Assembly: GCA_026400815.1 (NCBI GenBank)
Contig: JAPLOI010000070.1
Coordinates: forward strand, 26,799-90,798
DNA length: 64,000 nucleotides
Origin: Alphaproteobacteria bacterium
GTDB taxonomy: Bacteria; Pseudomonadota; Alphaproteobacteria; Acetobacterales; Acetobacteraceae
Direction of reading: 5' to 3'
Of this stretch, positions 26,895 to 35,584 are shown in pieces (position 1 is the first letter of the stretch; the number at the start of each line of letters is the position of its first letter). Below the pieces are notes generated by a model. That model searched no databases. It saw nothing but the letters and a program-made list of their open reading frames with translations, and was not told the origin of the DNA. Both the position numbers and the translations under genes were made by a program.

Positions 26895-26966
26895 TGCTGC
26901 GGTGCAGCACGATCCGGCTTATGGCAGTGTGGTTCCGGGGGGTCAAGGATCTTGTGCACTGCACAA
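26895..26966 (-). promoter_or_regulatory. Phasin promoter flanked by two PhaR-like operators
   Basis: Reading the minus strand, TTGACC (26946-26941) and CATAAG (26923-26918) form a -35/-10 pair with 17-base spacing. One 15-bp inverted repeat, TGCTGC-GGT-GCAGCA (26895-26909), falls just after the predicted start of transcription. A second, TTGTGC-ACT-GCACAA (26952-26966), lies immediately upstream of the -35. PhaR of Rhodobacter and Paracoccus binds TGC-rich sites of the form CTGC-N3/4-GCAG, which the first repeat matches exactly. Repressor bound at both would block the promoter. Confidence 0.7.
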
Positions 26967-27150
26967 TCGACAAAATGGTGCGCCGCAACATGGCTGGTTC
27001 CAGGAAACTGGGCGGCGGGCGGGTGCGCCAAACTTCGTAACTTCGGGCGGCAAAGCCTTCAGATTCATGTGTTTCAAAGATGCCTTTAGGCTGGACAGGC
27101 GGGCGCCGCGGCCGGTAGAAACGGAAGGTTCGCTGGGAGCCCGCTCTGCA

Positions 27151-28350
27151 ATGGCCGATCGCCTGTATCGCCTGCGCCGCATGGCGCAGCTTGTGTGCGG
27201 AGTGTTCCTGGCCGGAATGGGCCTTGCGATAGCTGGCGCCCTGCCCGCCGCCGCGCAGATCGGCTCCGAGCGCTATTCGTCCCTGATTCTGGATGCGCGG
27301 ACCGGTCGCATGATCTCGTCGGTGAATCCGGACGAGCTGCGCCACCCCGCCAGCCTGACCAAGATGATGACGTTGTACATGACGTTCGAGGCGCTGCGGG
27401 ACCGGCGCATCTCCCTGCACCAGAGCGTGCCGATGTCGGCCTATGCCGCCTCCATGTCGCCGACCAAGCTGGGCGTGCCGCCGGGCGGGCGGCTGACGGT
27501 GGAGGAGGCGATCCTGGGGCTGGTGACGCGGTCTGCCAACGATGCCGCCGCCGCGATGGGGGAGTTGCTGGGCGGCACCGAGGACCGCTTCGCGCGGGTG
27601 ATGACGCTGCGGGCGCGGGCGCTGGGCATGAGCCAGACGGTGTTCCGCAACGCCTCCGGCCTGCCGGATTGGGACCAGGTGACCACGGCACGCGACATGG
27701 CGACGCTGGCGCGGCGGCTGCTGGCGGATTTTCCTCACGAATACAGGTATTTCTCCACCCCCAGCTTCCGTTTCCGCGGCCATGTGTTCCGCAACCACAA
27801 CAACCTGCTGGACACCTATCCGGGCGCGGACGGGATCAAGACAGGGTATATCGACGCCTCCGGCTACAACCTGGTCAGCTCCGCGGTGCGCGGCAATGTG
27901 CGGCTCATCGGCGTGGTGATAGGCGCGGCCCGGGGCTGGGAGCGCGACCTGCACATGGTGGCGTTGCTGGACCAGGGCTTCGAGAAGCTGGACGTGCCGA
28001 TCGCGCCGCGTGTGGCTGGGCGGGTGCCGATGTTGGTTTCCGCCGCCGTGGCAGCGCCGACGCCCCAGGTGGTGGTGCAGCGGCCGCGGCCGGCCGCGCG
28101 ATGGGCGGTGCAGGTGGGCTCGTTCACCACCGAGCGGGCGGCGCGCCAGGCGGCGGTGGCCGCGCGGCGAATCGCCGATTCGGGCGAGGCCAAGGTGGAG
28201 ACGGTGACGGTGCAGCGGAAGCAATCCTTCCGCGCGCAGGTGATCGGGCTGACCCATGCCGAGGTGCAGGAGACATGCGGCCTGCTCTCCCGCCGCAAGA
28301 TCCCCTGCGTGCAGATCCGGCCGGAGGCGGGGCAGATCGCCAGCCGCTGA
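27151..28350 (+). CDS. D-alanyl-D-alanine carboxypeptidase (S11) with C-terminal SPOR domain
   Basis: This 399-residue periplasmic penicillin-binding protein trims the terminal D-Ala from peptidoglycan stem peptides. A signal peptide ends in A-L-P-A-A-A-Q near residue 36. The catalytic motifs are complete: S-L-T-K (Ser68-Lys71), S-A-N (128-130) and K-T-G (230-232). The last 80 or so residues (W-A-V-Q-V-G-S-F, then E-A-K-V-E-T-V near the end) form a SPOR domain, which binds denuded glycan strands at the septum and suggests a division-site role. The start at 27151 was preferred; in-frame ATGs at 27067 and 27181 are possible. It is divergent from the phasin gene. Confidence 0.92.
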   Translation: MADRLYRLRRMAQLVCGVFLAGMGLAIAGALPAAAQIGSERYSSLILDARTGRMISSVNPDELRHPASLTKMMTLYMTFEALRDRRISLHQSVPMSAYAASMSPTKLGVPPGGRLTVEEAILGLVTRSANDAAAAMGELLGGTEDRFARVMTLRARALGMSQTVFRNASGLPDWDQVTTARDMATLARRLLADFPHEYRYFSTPSFRFRGHVFRNHNNLLDTYPGADGIKTGYIDASGYNLVSSAVRGNVRLIGVVIGAARGWERDLHMVALLDQGFEKLDVPIAPRVAGRVPMLVSAAVAAPTPQVVVQRPRPAARWAVQVGSFTTERAARQAAVAARRIADSGEAKVETVTVQRKQSFRAQVIGLTHAEVQETCGLLSRRKIPCVQIRPEAGQIASR

Positions 28351-28453
28351 CGGGACGCAAGGCACGCGCGCCCGCTTCGCCCTTGCAGGGCAGCCAGCGC
28401 TTGCGCATTTTGGTGCGATTGCGCGGCCACATGGCGGCCGCGAGGAGGCCTTG

Positions 28454-29260
28454 ATGGACGGCAGGCAGGACGCAAGACGGATCACGCTGCATGCGCCGGA
28501 GGATTTTGCCGGAATGCGGGCGGCCGGCCGGCTGGCGGCCGAGACGCTGGACATGATCACGGCACATGTTCAGCCGGGCGTGACGACGGAGGAACTGGAC
28601 CGGGTGTGCCATGAGTACATCCTGGCCCATGGCGCCACCCCTGCCCCGCTGAACTATCGCGGCTACCCGAAATCCATCTGCACCAGCATCAACCACGTGG
28701 TGTGCCACGGCATCCCCGGCGATCGGCGGCTGGAGGCGGGCGACATCGTCAATATCGACGTGACCGTGATCCTGGACGGGTGGTACGGCGACAGCAGCCG
28801 GATGTACTGCGCCGGCGTGCCCAGCACCAAGGCGCGCAACCTGATCGAGGTGACGCACGAGGCGCTGGTGCGCGGCCTGGCGGCGGTGAAGCCCGGGGCG
28901 CATTTCGGCGATATCGGCCACGCCATCCAGAGCTACGTGGAAGCGCAGCGCTTCAGCGTGGTGCGGGATTTCTGCGGCCACGGGATCGGGCGGGTGTTCC
29001 ACGCGCCGCCGAACGTGCTGCATTTCGGCCGCCCCGGCGAAGGGCCGCGGCTGGCGCCGGGGATGTTCTTCACCATCGAGCCGATGGTGAATGCCGGCCG
29101 GCCGGACGTGAAGGTGCTAGATGACGGTTGGACGGCCGTGACGCGCGACCGCAGCCTTTCGGCGCAGTTCGAACACATGGTGGGCGTGACGGAGACCGGG
29201 TGCGAGATCTTCACCCTGAGCCCCGCCGGGATCTTCAAGCCGCCCTACCCCGAGGCGTAG
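28454..29260 (+). CDS. map: Type I methionine aminopeptidase
   Basis: This 268-residue cytosolic enzyme removes the initiator methionine from nascent proteins. All metal ligands are visible: Asp102 and Asp113 (N-I-D-V-T-V...G-D-S-S), His176 (G-H-G-I-G), Glu209 (T-I-E-P) and Glu240 (F-E-H). Substrate-binding histidines lie in S-I-N-H-V-V-C-H-G (residues 78-86). The start follows GAGGAGG with good spacing. It is about 100 bases after the carboxypeptidase gene on the same strand and is followed by a convergent SDR gene. Many alphaproteobacteria have more than one map gene, so this may not be the only copy. Confidence 0.95.
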   Translation: MDGRQDARRITLHAPEDFAGMRAAGRLAAETLDMITAHVQPGVTTEELDRVCHEYILAHGATPAPLNYRGYPKSICTSINHVVCHGIPGDRRLEAGDIVNIDVTVILDGWYGDSSRMYCAGVPSTKARNLIEVTHEALVRGLAAVKPGAHFGDIGHAIQSYVEAQRFSVVRDFCGHGIGRVFHAPPNVLHFGRPGEGPRLAPGMFFTIEPMVNAGRPDVKVLDDGWTAVTRDRSLSAQFEHMVGVTETGCEIFTLSPAGIFKPPYPEA

Positions 29261-29305
29261 GCCTAGGCCCCAGGGCGGCCCCGGGGCGGCGCCGACGGCG
29301 ACTTC

Positions 29306-30085
29306 CTACAGCGTGAGGCCGCCATCCACGACGATGGTCTGGCCGGTGACCATGGAAGCACCGAAGCCGAGGAAGACGATGACCTCGGCGAGGTCTTCCG
29401 GCTCGCAGCGGCGCTTCAGTGTGGCCTTCTCGATGGAGTGCTGGCGGGCTTCCGGCGTCCATTCGATCTGCCAGGAGGAATTCACCGCACCGGGCGCAAT
29501 CGCGTTGACGCGGACGGGGGCGAGGCCGCGGGCGAGGTTCTTGGTCAGCGAGATCACGCCCGCCTTGGTGGCGCCGTAGGCCAGGGACGAGCCCGCGCTG
29601 TGCAGGCCGGCGATGGAAGCGGTTGAGACGATGGCGCCCTCGCTTTCCTTCAGCCACGGGGCGGCGGCCTTGGAGCAGCGGAACACGCCGACCAGGTTCA
29701 CCTGGAGCAGGATCTCCCACAGCTCCTCCGTGATCAGGTCGATGCGCGCGGGGGGCACGACCTCCTTCACGCCGGGGGTGCCGGCGTTGTTCACCAGCAG
29801 ATCGAGCCGGCCAAGCTTGCGGCAGGCATCTTCCACCATCTGCTCGCACTCGCCGGCCACGCCGACATTGCCGGGGGCGGAAATGACGTTCAGGCCTTCC
29901 TGGCGGAGGTTGGCCACGGCTTCCTCGCCGCGCGGGTCGTTGGCCAAATGATTGATGGCCACCGCGCAGCCGTTGCGGGCTAGCATGGTGGCGGTAGCCA
30001 GCCCGATGCCGGAGGCGGCGCCGGTGACGAGGGCCGCCTTTCCGGACAGGTCGTAGCGCAGCTTGTTGGTGGCGGAGAGGTTCAT
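29306..30085 (-). CDS. SDR-family oxidoreductase
   Basis: This is a 259-residue classical short-chain dehydrogenase/reductase. The cofactor loop is T-G-A-A-S-G-I-G near residues 20-27, followed by N-N-A-G-T-P and the catalytic S-T-A-S...Y-G-A-T-K. The C-terminus has the usual G-Q-T-I-V-V-D-G-G-L ending. A bulge around V-K-E-V-V-P-P-A-R-I-D-L-I-T-E-E is longer than in FabG. The substrate is unknown. A paired hairpin element begins 28 bases upstream of the start and separates it from the ThDP enzyme gene on the same strand. Confidence 0.88.
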   Translation of the reverse strand: MNLSATNKLRYDLSGKAALVTGAASGIGLATATMLARNGCAVAINHLANDPRGEEAVANLRQEGLNVISAPGNVGVAGECEQMVEDACRKLGRLDLLVNNAGTPGVKEVVPPARIDLITEELWEILLQVNLVGVFRCSKAAAPWLKESEGAIVSTASIAGLHSAGSSLAYGATKAGVISLTKNLARGLAPVRVNAIAPGAVNSSWQIEWTPEARQHSIEKATLKRRCEPEDLAEVIVFLGFGASMVTGQTIVVDGGLTL

Positions 30086-30113
30086 TCGGAGGTTCCTTGA
30101 AGGAAGGAAGAAT

Positions 30114-30220
30114 CTTCTTTTTCTGAAGAAAAAGAAGCAAAAAGACTTCCCCGAATGGCGCCCGTTTTTCCCGAGCGCAAATGGGTAAAAGTTTTTTGGT
30201 TCTTTTTTTCAAAAAAGAAC
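30114..30220. repeat. Paired AT-rich hairpin element, copy 2
   Basis: The left hairpin CTTCTTTTTC-TGAA-GAAAAAGAAG (30114-30137) and right hairpin GTTCTTTTTT-TC-AAAAAAGAAC (core 30199-30220) are in inverted orientation and enclose a 60-base core with an imperfect CCC...GCGC/GCGC...GGG pairing. The right arm is 8 bases from the stop of the ThDP gene and the left arm 28 bases from the start of the SDR gene. Confidence 0.86.
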
Positions 30221-30228
30221 ATGCTTGC

Positions 30229-31902
30229 TTACGGCAGCCACGGCTCCGGTGCACGGACATCGATATCCGTAACGACATCCACCACCACGGGCGCGTCCAT
30301 GGCCAGCGCGCGTTTCAGCGCCTGGGCGATCTGGCCCGGCTCCGTGACTCGGATGCCGGCGACGCCGAAGCTCTCGGCAACTTTGGCAAAATCGGTTGGC
30401 CCGAAGCGCAGCATCTCGGCGGGGTTGCCGGGCAGGTTGCCCTGCTGGCGCACGAGGTTGGGCCAGCCCTGGCCGAAGCCGGAGTTGTTGTTGATGACGG
30501 TGACGGTGGCGATGCCGCGGCGGCGCGCGGTCTCCAGCTCCGCCAGGTGGTAGTAGAAGGCGCCGTCGCCGGAGAAGGTGACGACCTTGCGCTGGGGCGC
30601 GGCGAGCTTGGCGCCCAACGCGGCGGCGTAGGACCAGCCGAGCGAGCCCGCCGCGCGCAGGTAGGTCTGCCCTGCCCCGTTGAACTCGATGCAGGTGCCG
30701 GTCCAGATACCGGAATAGCCGGTATCGGCCACCAGGATGCCATCGGCCGGCAGGGCGCGCTCGATCTCGGCGCAGAGGCGGTCCGGGCGGATGGCGTTGG
30801 CGTTGCTGTTGAAATGCGGCGCCATGGAAACACGCCATTCGGCCATCAGGGCGGCGGACTGGTCGGCCCAGGCGGTATCGCGCTGCGGCTTGCCGATGGC
30901 GGCAGCCAGGGCGGCGAGGGTGGCCTTGGGGTCGCCGTTCAGGCCGAGGGTGTTGGCGAAGTTGCGGCCGAGTTCGGTGGCGTCGATGTCGATCTGGATG
31001 GTGGCGGTATCGGGGGCCGGAACGCGCCAGGTGTGGGTGACCTGGTCGCCGGTGTCGCAGCCCACGTAGAGCACGAGGTCGGCGCCGTGGACGACCTTGT
31101 TGGCCGGCGGGGCGGCGTAGTTGCCGACGACGCCAACGGCGAGGCGGTGGCGGGTGGGGATGATGCCGCGAGCGCCCAATGCGGTGGCGACGGGGGCGGC
31201 GATGGCTTCGGCGAGCTTGAGCAGTTCCGGCCCGCAGCCGGACAGCGCGGCGCCGTCGCCGGCGACGATCACGGGGCGGCGCGCGGCGAGCAGGGCCTTC
31301 GCCGCGCGCTCGATATCGTCCGCCGCCGCAACCGGGCGGTGGGCGGGGGTGCGCAGCAAAGCGGGGTCGATGACCGGGGCCTCGGCGACCTGGCCGAGTT
31401 CCACCACCTCGCCGGAGAGGCCGAAGAGATCGAGATGGGTGGGGCGCGGGGTGCCGGCGGTGGCGGTGCGGATGGCCTGGCGCAGCAGGCGCGGCAGGTC
31501 GGCGGCGGTGGCGACATCCGCGGTCATTTTCGTGACCGGGCCGAACAGGGCGTGATGGTCCACTTCCTGATAGGCGTTGGCGTGGTGTTGGCCCGGGACC
31601 TTGCGGCCGGTGATGGCCACCACGGGCACGCGGGCGAGCCAGGGATCCTGCAGCGCGGCTGCGAGGTTGGCGGCCCCCACGGACTGGGCGAAGCAGAAGG
31701 CGGCCTTGCCGGTGATGCGGGCGTAGCCGTCCGCCATGTAGGCCACGCCGGCTTCGGTATGGGCCAGCTCGCGCTTCACGCCCACCTGCTCCAGCTGGAT
31801 CAGGGTACGGCGGATCACGCTGTCGATGAAGAACACATGCTCCGTGCCGGTGGAGGCGATGGCGCGGGCGAGCCATTCGGCGCCGGTCAGGGGTCCGGTC
31901 AT
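30229..31902 (-). CDS. Thiamine-diphosphate-dependent enzyme, acetolactate synthase-like
   Basis: This is a 557-residue ThDP enzyme of the acetolactate synthase/pyruvate oxidase/benzoylformate decarboxylase superfamily. The N-terminal domain has the catalytic glutamate in H-T-E-A-G-V-A-Y-M-A-D-G-Y-A-R. The C-terminal ThDP/Mg motif is G-D-G-A-F-Y-Y-H...V-I-N-N-N. No regulatory subunit gene is nearby, so branched-chain amino-acid synthesis is unlikely and a decarboxylase or carboligase in catabolism is more probable; oxalyl-CoA or sulfoacetaldehyde-type activity cannot be excluded. The start at 31902 follows GGAGGAAAC; an in-frame start at 31929 is weaker. Hairpin elements flank the gene on both sides. 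Confidence 0.85.
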   Translation of the reverse strand: MTGPLTGAEWLARAIASTGTEHVFFIDSVIRRTLIQLEQVGVKRELAHTEAGVAYMADGYARITGKAAFCFAQSVGAANLAAALQDPWLARVPVVAITGRKVPGQHHANAYQEVDHHALFGPVTKMTADVATAADLPRLLRQAIRTATAGTPRPTHLDLFGLSGEVVELGQVAEAPVIDPALLRTPAHRPVAAADDIERAAKALLAARRPVIVAGDGAALSGCGPELLKLAEAIAAPVATALGARGIIPTRHRLAVGVVGNYAAPPANKVVHGADLVLYVGCDTGDQVTHTWRVPAPDTATIQIDIDATELGRNFANTLGLNGDPKATLAALAAAIGKPQRDTAWADQSAALMAEWRVSMAPHFNSNANAIRPDRLCAEIERALPADGILVADTGYSGIWTGTCIEFNGAGQTYLRAAGSLGWSYAAALGAKLAAPQRKVVTFSGDGAFYYHLAELETARRRGIATVTVINNNSGFGQGWPNLVRQQGNLPGNPAEMLRFGPTDFAKVAESFGVAGIRVTEPGQIAQALKRALAMDAPVVVDVVTDIDVRAPEPWLP

Positions 31903-31933
31903 TCCTGGTTTCCTCCGGTCAGTAAGCAAGCAT

Positions 31934-32007
31934 GTTCTTTTTTGAAAAAAAGAACCAAAAAACTTTTGTTTGTTTGATGCGGAGAGACCAAGTCTCTCCG
32001 CATCAAA
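31934..32007. repeat. AT-rich hairpin half-element with 16-bp central hairpin
   Basis: The AT-rich hairpin (31934-31956, core GTTCTTTTTT-GA-AAAAAAGAAC) is followed by AAAAAACTTTTG and then a perfect 16-bp stem (31973-31988 with 31992-32007; it begins TTTGATGCGG and has loop CAA). The opposite AT-rich arm is absent. The long stem ends 6 bases from the stop of the downstream-lying acyl-CoA dehydrogenase gene, for which it could act as a terminator. Confidence 0.88.
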
Positions 32008-32013
32008 TAGCGG

Positions 32014-33150
32014 TTAGAACAGGCTGCCGGCTTTTGCGACCTTGGCCTGGTGGGTGTTGGTGTCGCCGAAGAGCTGCTCCAGCATGGTCATGCGCTTGAA
32101 GTAGTGGCCGGCCTTGTATTCCATCGTCATGGCGATGCCGCCATGCAGCTGCACGCATTCCTGGCCAATATGCTTGCCGGAATTGTTGATCTGCACCTTG
32201 GCGGCCGAGATGTTGCGGCTGCGGGTGGCGGGATCGGTCTCACTGGCGGCGAAGGTGGCGAAGATGGACATGCTGCGCGCCTGCTCCAGCGCCACGAACA
32301 TGTCCACCGAACGGTGCTGCAGCACCTGGAACTCGCTGATGGCGCGGCCGAACTGCTTGCGGGTCTTCATGTAGTCGACGGTGGAGACGTGCATCTCGTG
32401 CATTAGGCCGACGGCTTCGGCGCAGATGGCGGCCATGGCCTGGTCCATGACCAGCTCCGCCGCCGCGAGGCCGCCGGCGGGGTCGCCGAGGACGGCTTCG
32501 GCGCGGGCGTTGTCGAAGCGGATTTCGGCGGCGTGGGCGCCATCCTGCGTCGGGTAGCCCTGGATGGTGACGCCCTGGGCCTTGGCGTTGACCAGGAACA
32601 GGCCGATGCCGCCGCGGTCGAAGCGGCCGCCGGCGGTGCGGGCTGTCACGATCAACGTGTCGGCAGTGTCACCGGCCATGACGACGGATTTCTCGCCGTT
32701 GATGATCCAGCTGCCGCCATCCTGCTTCGCGGTGGTCTGCACGTCGGCCAGGTTGTAGCGGCTGCTGCGTTCCACCTGGGCGAAGGCGTAGGTCTTCTTG
32801 CCCTGGGCGATCTGCGGCAGGAGGGTTTTCTGCTGCTCGGGCGAGCCGGCAGCCTGGATGAGGCCACCGCCGAGGATGACGGTGGGCAGGAAGGGCTCGA
32901 GCACCAGGCCGCGGCCAATGGCTTCCATCACCAGCATGGTCTCGACCGGGCCGCCGCCGAAGCCGCCCTGGGCTTCCGGGAAGGGCAGGCCGAGCAGGCC
33001 GAGTTCGGCGAACTGGGCCCACATGTCGCGCGACCAGCCGCCGGGCTCGGCCATGATCTTCTTGCGGGAGTCGAAGGCGTAGCGGTCGGCGATCAGGCGG
33101 TCGACGCTGTCTTTCAGAAGGCGTTGGTCGTCGCTGAGGTCGAAGTCCAT
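32014..33150 (-). CDS. Acyl-CoA dehydrogenase, PimD-like small subunit
   Basis: This is a 378-residue acyl-CoA dehydrogenase beginning MDFDLSDDQRLLKDSVDRL, very like the small subunit of pimeloyl-CoA dehydrogenase (PimD). It pairs with the PimC-like gene directly upstream. It oxidises a CoA thioester to the enoyl-CoA using FAD. An R-K-Q-F-G-R-x-I-S-x-F-Q motif in the C-terminal domain and Q-L-H-G-G-I-A-M near the end are typical. The start at 33150 was chosen by family N-terminus; the frame extends upstream without conserved sequence. Separated from its partner by a hairpin half-element. Confidence 0.88.
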   Translation of the reverse strand: MDFDLSDDQRLLKDSVDRLIADRYAFDSRKKIMAEPGGWSRDMWAQFAELGLLGLPFPEAQGGFGGGPVETMLVMEAIGRGLVLEPFLPTVILGGGLIQAAGSPEQQKTLLPQIAQGKKTYAFAQVERSSRYNLADVQTTAKQDGGSWIINGEKSVVMAGDTADTLIVTARTAGGRFDRGGIGLFLVNAKAQGVTIQGYPTQDGAHAAEIRFDNARAEAVLGDPAGGLAAAELVMDQAMAAICAEAVGLMHEMHVSTVDYMKTRKQFGRAISEFQVLQHRSVDMFVALEQARSMSIFATFAASETDPATRSRNISAAKVQINNSGKHIGQECVQLHGGIAMTMEYKAGHYFKRMTMLEQLFGDTNTHQAKVAKAGSLF

Positions 33151-33200
33151 GTGCGTATGTCCTGAACGGAGAGCAGGAAGAAAGCGTGGGTGCCTTGATC

Positions 33201-33269
33201 CATTTGCCCGGACGGTGTTGCCGGGCAAATGAACAAAAGTTTTTTGGTTCTTTTTTTCAAAAAAGAACC
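33201..33269. repeat. AT-rich hairpin half-element with central hairpin
   Basis: A perfect 11-bp stem CATTTGCCCGG / CCGGGCAAATG (33201-33231) is followed by AACAAAAGTTTTTT and the AT-rich hairpin GGTTCTTTTTT-TC-AAAAAAGAACC (33246-33269). This is the right half of the paired element. It lies between the two acyl-CoA dehydrogenase genes, 12 bases from the stop of the PimC-like gene. Confidence 0.88.
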
Positions 33270-33281
33270 GCTTCCTTGCTT

Positions 33282-34481
33282 CTAGAACCCAAGGATCGCC
33301 TTGGCGATGATGTTACGCTGGATCTCGTTGGAGCCGCCGTAGATCGAGACCTTGCGGTTGTTGAAGTAGGCGGGTGCCGACTGTGCCGCGTATTCCGGCC
33401 CCCAGCCCATTTCGTTGCGGCCGCTGCCTTCATCGGATTCGGCGAAGGGCATCACGTAGGGGCCGACCACGTCCATCAGCAGTTCGGTGGTGAGCTGCTG
33501 GATGACAGAGCCTTCGAGCTTGAGGATGGAGCTGGCGGGATCCGGCCTTCCGCCGCGGCCGCGGTCGTTGGCGACCACGCGCAACTGGGTCATTTCCAGC
33601 GCCTTGAGGCGGATTTCGGTGGAGGTCAGCTTTTCGATGAACTTCGGGTCGTCGATCACGCGCTGCTCGCCGACGCGTTCCAGCGCGGCGAGTTCGCGGA
33701 TCTTCTTCAGGCGGGCCTTGGAGAAGCCGACGCGGGCGATGCCGGTGCGCTCGTTGCCCAGCAGGAACTTGGCGTAGTCCCAGCCCTTGTTCACTTCACC
33801 GACCAGGTTCTCCTCGGGAACCACCACCTCGTCGAAGAAGATCTCGTTGACCTCATGGCCGCCATCGATGGTCTGGATCGGGCGGCGGGTGATGCCGGGG
33901 GTCTTCATGTCGGCGAGGATGAAGCTGATGCCTTCCTGCTTCTTGGCGGTGGCATCGGTGCGGCAAAGGACGAAGATCCAGTCGGCGTGCTGGGCCAGGG
34001 TGGTCCAGGTCTTCTGGCCGTTGATCACCCAGGTGTTGCCGCGCTTCTCGGCCTTGGTGCGCAGCGAGGCGAGGTCGGAGCCGGCGCCGGGCTCGGAGAA
34101 GCCCTGGCACCACCAGATGTCCAGGTTGGCGGTGGCGGGGAGGAAGCGCTTCTTGATGTCCTCGCTGGCGAACTGGGCGATGACGGGGCCGACCATGGAG
34201 GTGTTGAAGGCGAGCGGCGAGGGCACGCCGGCCTGCTGCATCTCGTCCTGGTAGAAGTAGTACTGCACGGCCGACCAGGTCTTGCCGCCCCATTCCACAG
34301 GCCAATGCGGCGTGGCCCAGCCCTTGGCGTTCAGCACGCGGTGGGCGGTGACGATCTCATCCTTCGAGAGGTGCTGGCCATCGAGCACCTTGCGGCGGAT
34401 GGCTTCGGGGAATTCCTCGCGGAAGAATTTGCGGCACTCGTCACGGAAGGCGAGCTCTTCGGGGGTGAAGCTGAGGTCCAT
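33282..34481 (-). CDS. Acyl-CoA dehydrogenase, PimC-like large subunit
   Basis: This is a 399-residue acyl-CoA dehydrogenase of the PimC type. N-terminal M-D-L-S-F-T-P-E-E-L-A-F-R-D, the W-C-Q-G-F-S-E-P-G-A-G-S-D-L FAD/substrate segment, N-G-Q-K-T-W-T-T, and C-terminal S-I-Y-G-G-S-N-E-I-Q-R-N-I are visible. With the downstream PimD-like gene it should form the heteromeric dehydrogenase that starts beta-oxidation of a dicarboxylyl-CoA such as pimeloyl-CoA, an assignment inferred from the pair. It is divergent from the nitronate monooxygenase-like gene. Confidence 0.9.
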   Translation of the reverse strand: MDLSFTPEELAFRDECRKFFREEFPEAIRRKVLDGQHLSKDEIVTAHRVLNAKGWATPHWPVEWGGKTWSAVQYYFYQDEMQQAGVPSPLAFNTSMVGPVIAQFASEDIKKRFLPATANLDIWWCQGFSEPGAGSDLASLRTKAEKRGNTWVINGQKTWTTLAQHADWIFVLCRTDATAKKQEGISFILADMKTPGITRRPIQTIDGGHEVNEIFFDEVVVPEENLVGEVNKGWDYAKFLLGNERTGIARVGFSKARLKKIRELAALERVGEQRVIDDPKFIEKLTSTEIRLKALEMTQLRVVANDRGRGGRPDPASSILKLEGSVIQQLTTELLMDVVGPYVMPFAESDEGSGRNEMGWGPEYAAQSAPAYFNNRKVSIYGGSNEIQRNIIAKAILGF

Positions 34482-34603
34482 GGCGGTTGCTCCCTAGGTT
34501 GAGGCTATTTTCGCGCGTCGGTGGGGGGTGGCGCAAGCGGGTGGGTTTGGCCCCTGCCCTGCCTTCTGGCATGGTCTGGGAAACCACCGGAAACGAGTTC
34601 CAG

Positions 34604-35584
34604 ATGTCCCTGCCCCCGATCCTTCAGCACCTGCGCATTCCCGTCATCGCTTCGCCGATGTTCATCGTGAGCAACCCGGATCTTGTGATCGCGCAGTGCA
34701 AGGCCGGCATCGTCGGCAGCTTCCCGGCGCTGAATGCGCGGCCGGCGGAGGCGCTGGCGGAGTGGCTGGACCGGATCACCACGGAACTGGGCGAGCACAA
34801 CGCGAAGTACCCGGACCGGCCGGCGGCGCCGTTTGCGGTGAACCATATCGTGCACCGTTCCAACGTGCGGCTGGAGCACGATCTGGAGCAGACGGTGAAG
34901 TTCAAGGTGCCGATCATCATCACCTCGCTGGGTGCGCGGGAGGATGTGTATGCGGCGACCAAGGCCTATGGCGGGATCACGCTGCACGACATCATCAACA
35001 ACACCTTCGCGAAGAAGGCGATCGAGAAGGGCGCCACCGGGCTGATCGCGGTGGCGGCGGGTGCGGGCGGGCATGCCGGTAGCCTTTCGCCGTTCGCGCT
35101 GCTGCAGGAAATCCGCGAGTGGTTCGATGGGCCGGTGGCGCTTTCGGGCTCCATCGCCAATGGCGGCGCGGTGCTGGCGGCGCAGGCGGCGGGGGCGGAC
35201 GTGGCCTATATCGGCAGCGCGTTCATTGCCACGCATGAGGCGAATGCGGCCGAGGGCTACAAGCAGATGATCGTGGACAGCTCAGCGCAGGACATCCTGT
35301 ACACCGACGCAATTTCCGGCGTGCATGGCAACTACCTGATCCCGACGCTGGTGAAGAACGGGCTCGATCCCAAGAACATGCCCGCCGGCGAGAAGGGCCA
35401 GATGAGTTTCGCCGACAACCGGGTGCGGGCGTGGAAGGATATCTGGGGCTCCGGCCAGGGCATCGGCGCGGTGAAGGAAGTGGTGGGTGCTGCGGAGTTG
35501 GTGGATCGGCTGGCGGCGGAATACGCGGCGGCGCGGGCGCGGCTGGGGCTTGGGGCGGCAGCTTCTTCCTGGGCGGCTGCCTGA
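34604..35584 (+). CDS. Nitronate monooxygenase-like FMN protein
   Basis: This is a 326-residue TIM-barrel flavoprotein of the nitronate monooxygenase / 2-nitropropane dioxygenase family. N-terminal P-V-I-A-S-P-M-F-I-V and I-V-G-S-F-P-A-L-N-A-R, a central G-A-G-G-H-A-G containing the catalytic-type histidine, and G-A-D-V-A-Y-I-G-S-A-F FMN-phosphate loop are present. Members oxidise alkyl nitronates or propionate-3-nitronate; others act as enoyl reductases, so the substrate is open. Start at 34604 by family N-terminus. Its stop overlaps the next SDR start (TGATG), implying a coupled pair. Confidence 0.9.
   Translation: MSLPPILQHLRIPVIASPMFIVSNPDLVIAQCKAGIVGSFPALNARPAEALAEWLDRITTELGEHNAKYPDRPAAPFAVNHIVHRSNVRLEHDLEQTVKFKVPIIITSLGAREDVYAATKAYGGITLHDIINNTFAKKAIEKGATGLIAVAAGAGGHAGSLSPFALLQEIREWFDGPVALSGSIANGGAVLAAQAAGADVAYIGSAFIATHEANAAEGYKQMIVDSSAQDILYTDAISGVHGNYLIPTLVKNGLDPKNMPAGEKGQMSFADNRVRAWKDIWGSGQGIGAVKEVVGAAELVDRLAAEYAAARARLGLGAAASSWAAA

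Noticed and set aside
30181..31977. Plus-strand open frame of about 600 codons
   Set aside because: It is the antisense shadow of the ThDP enzyme, which has full catalytic motifs.
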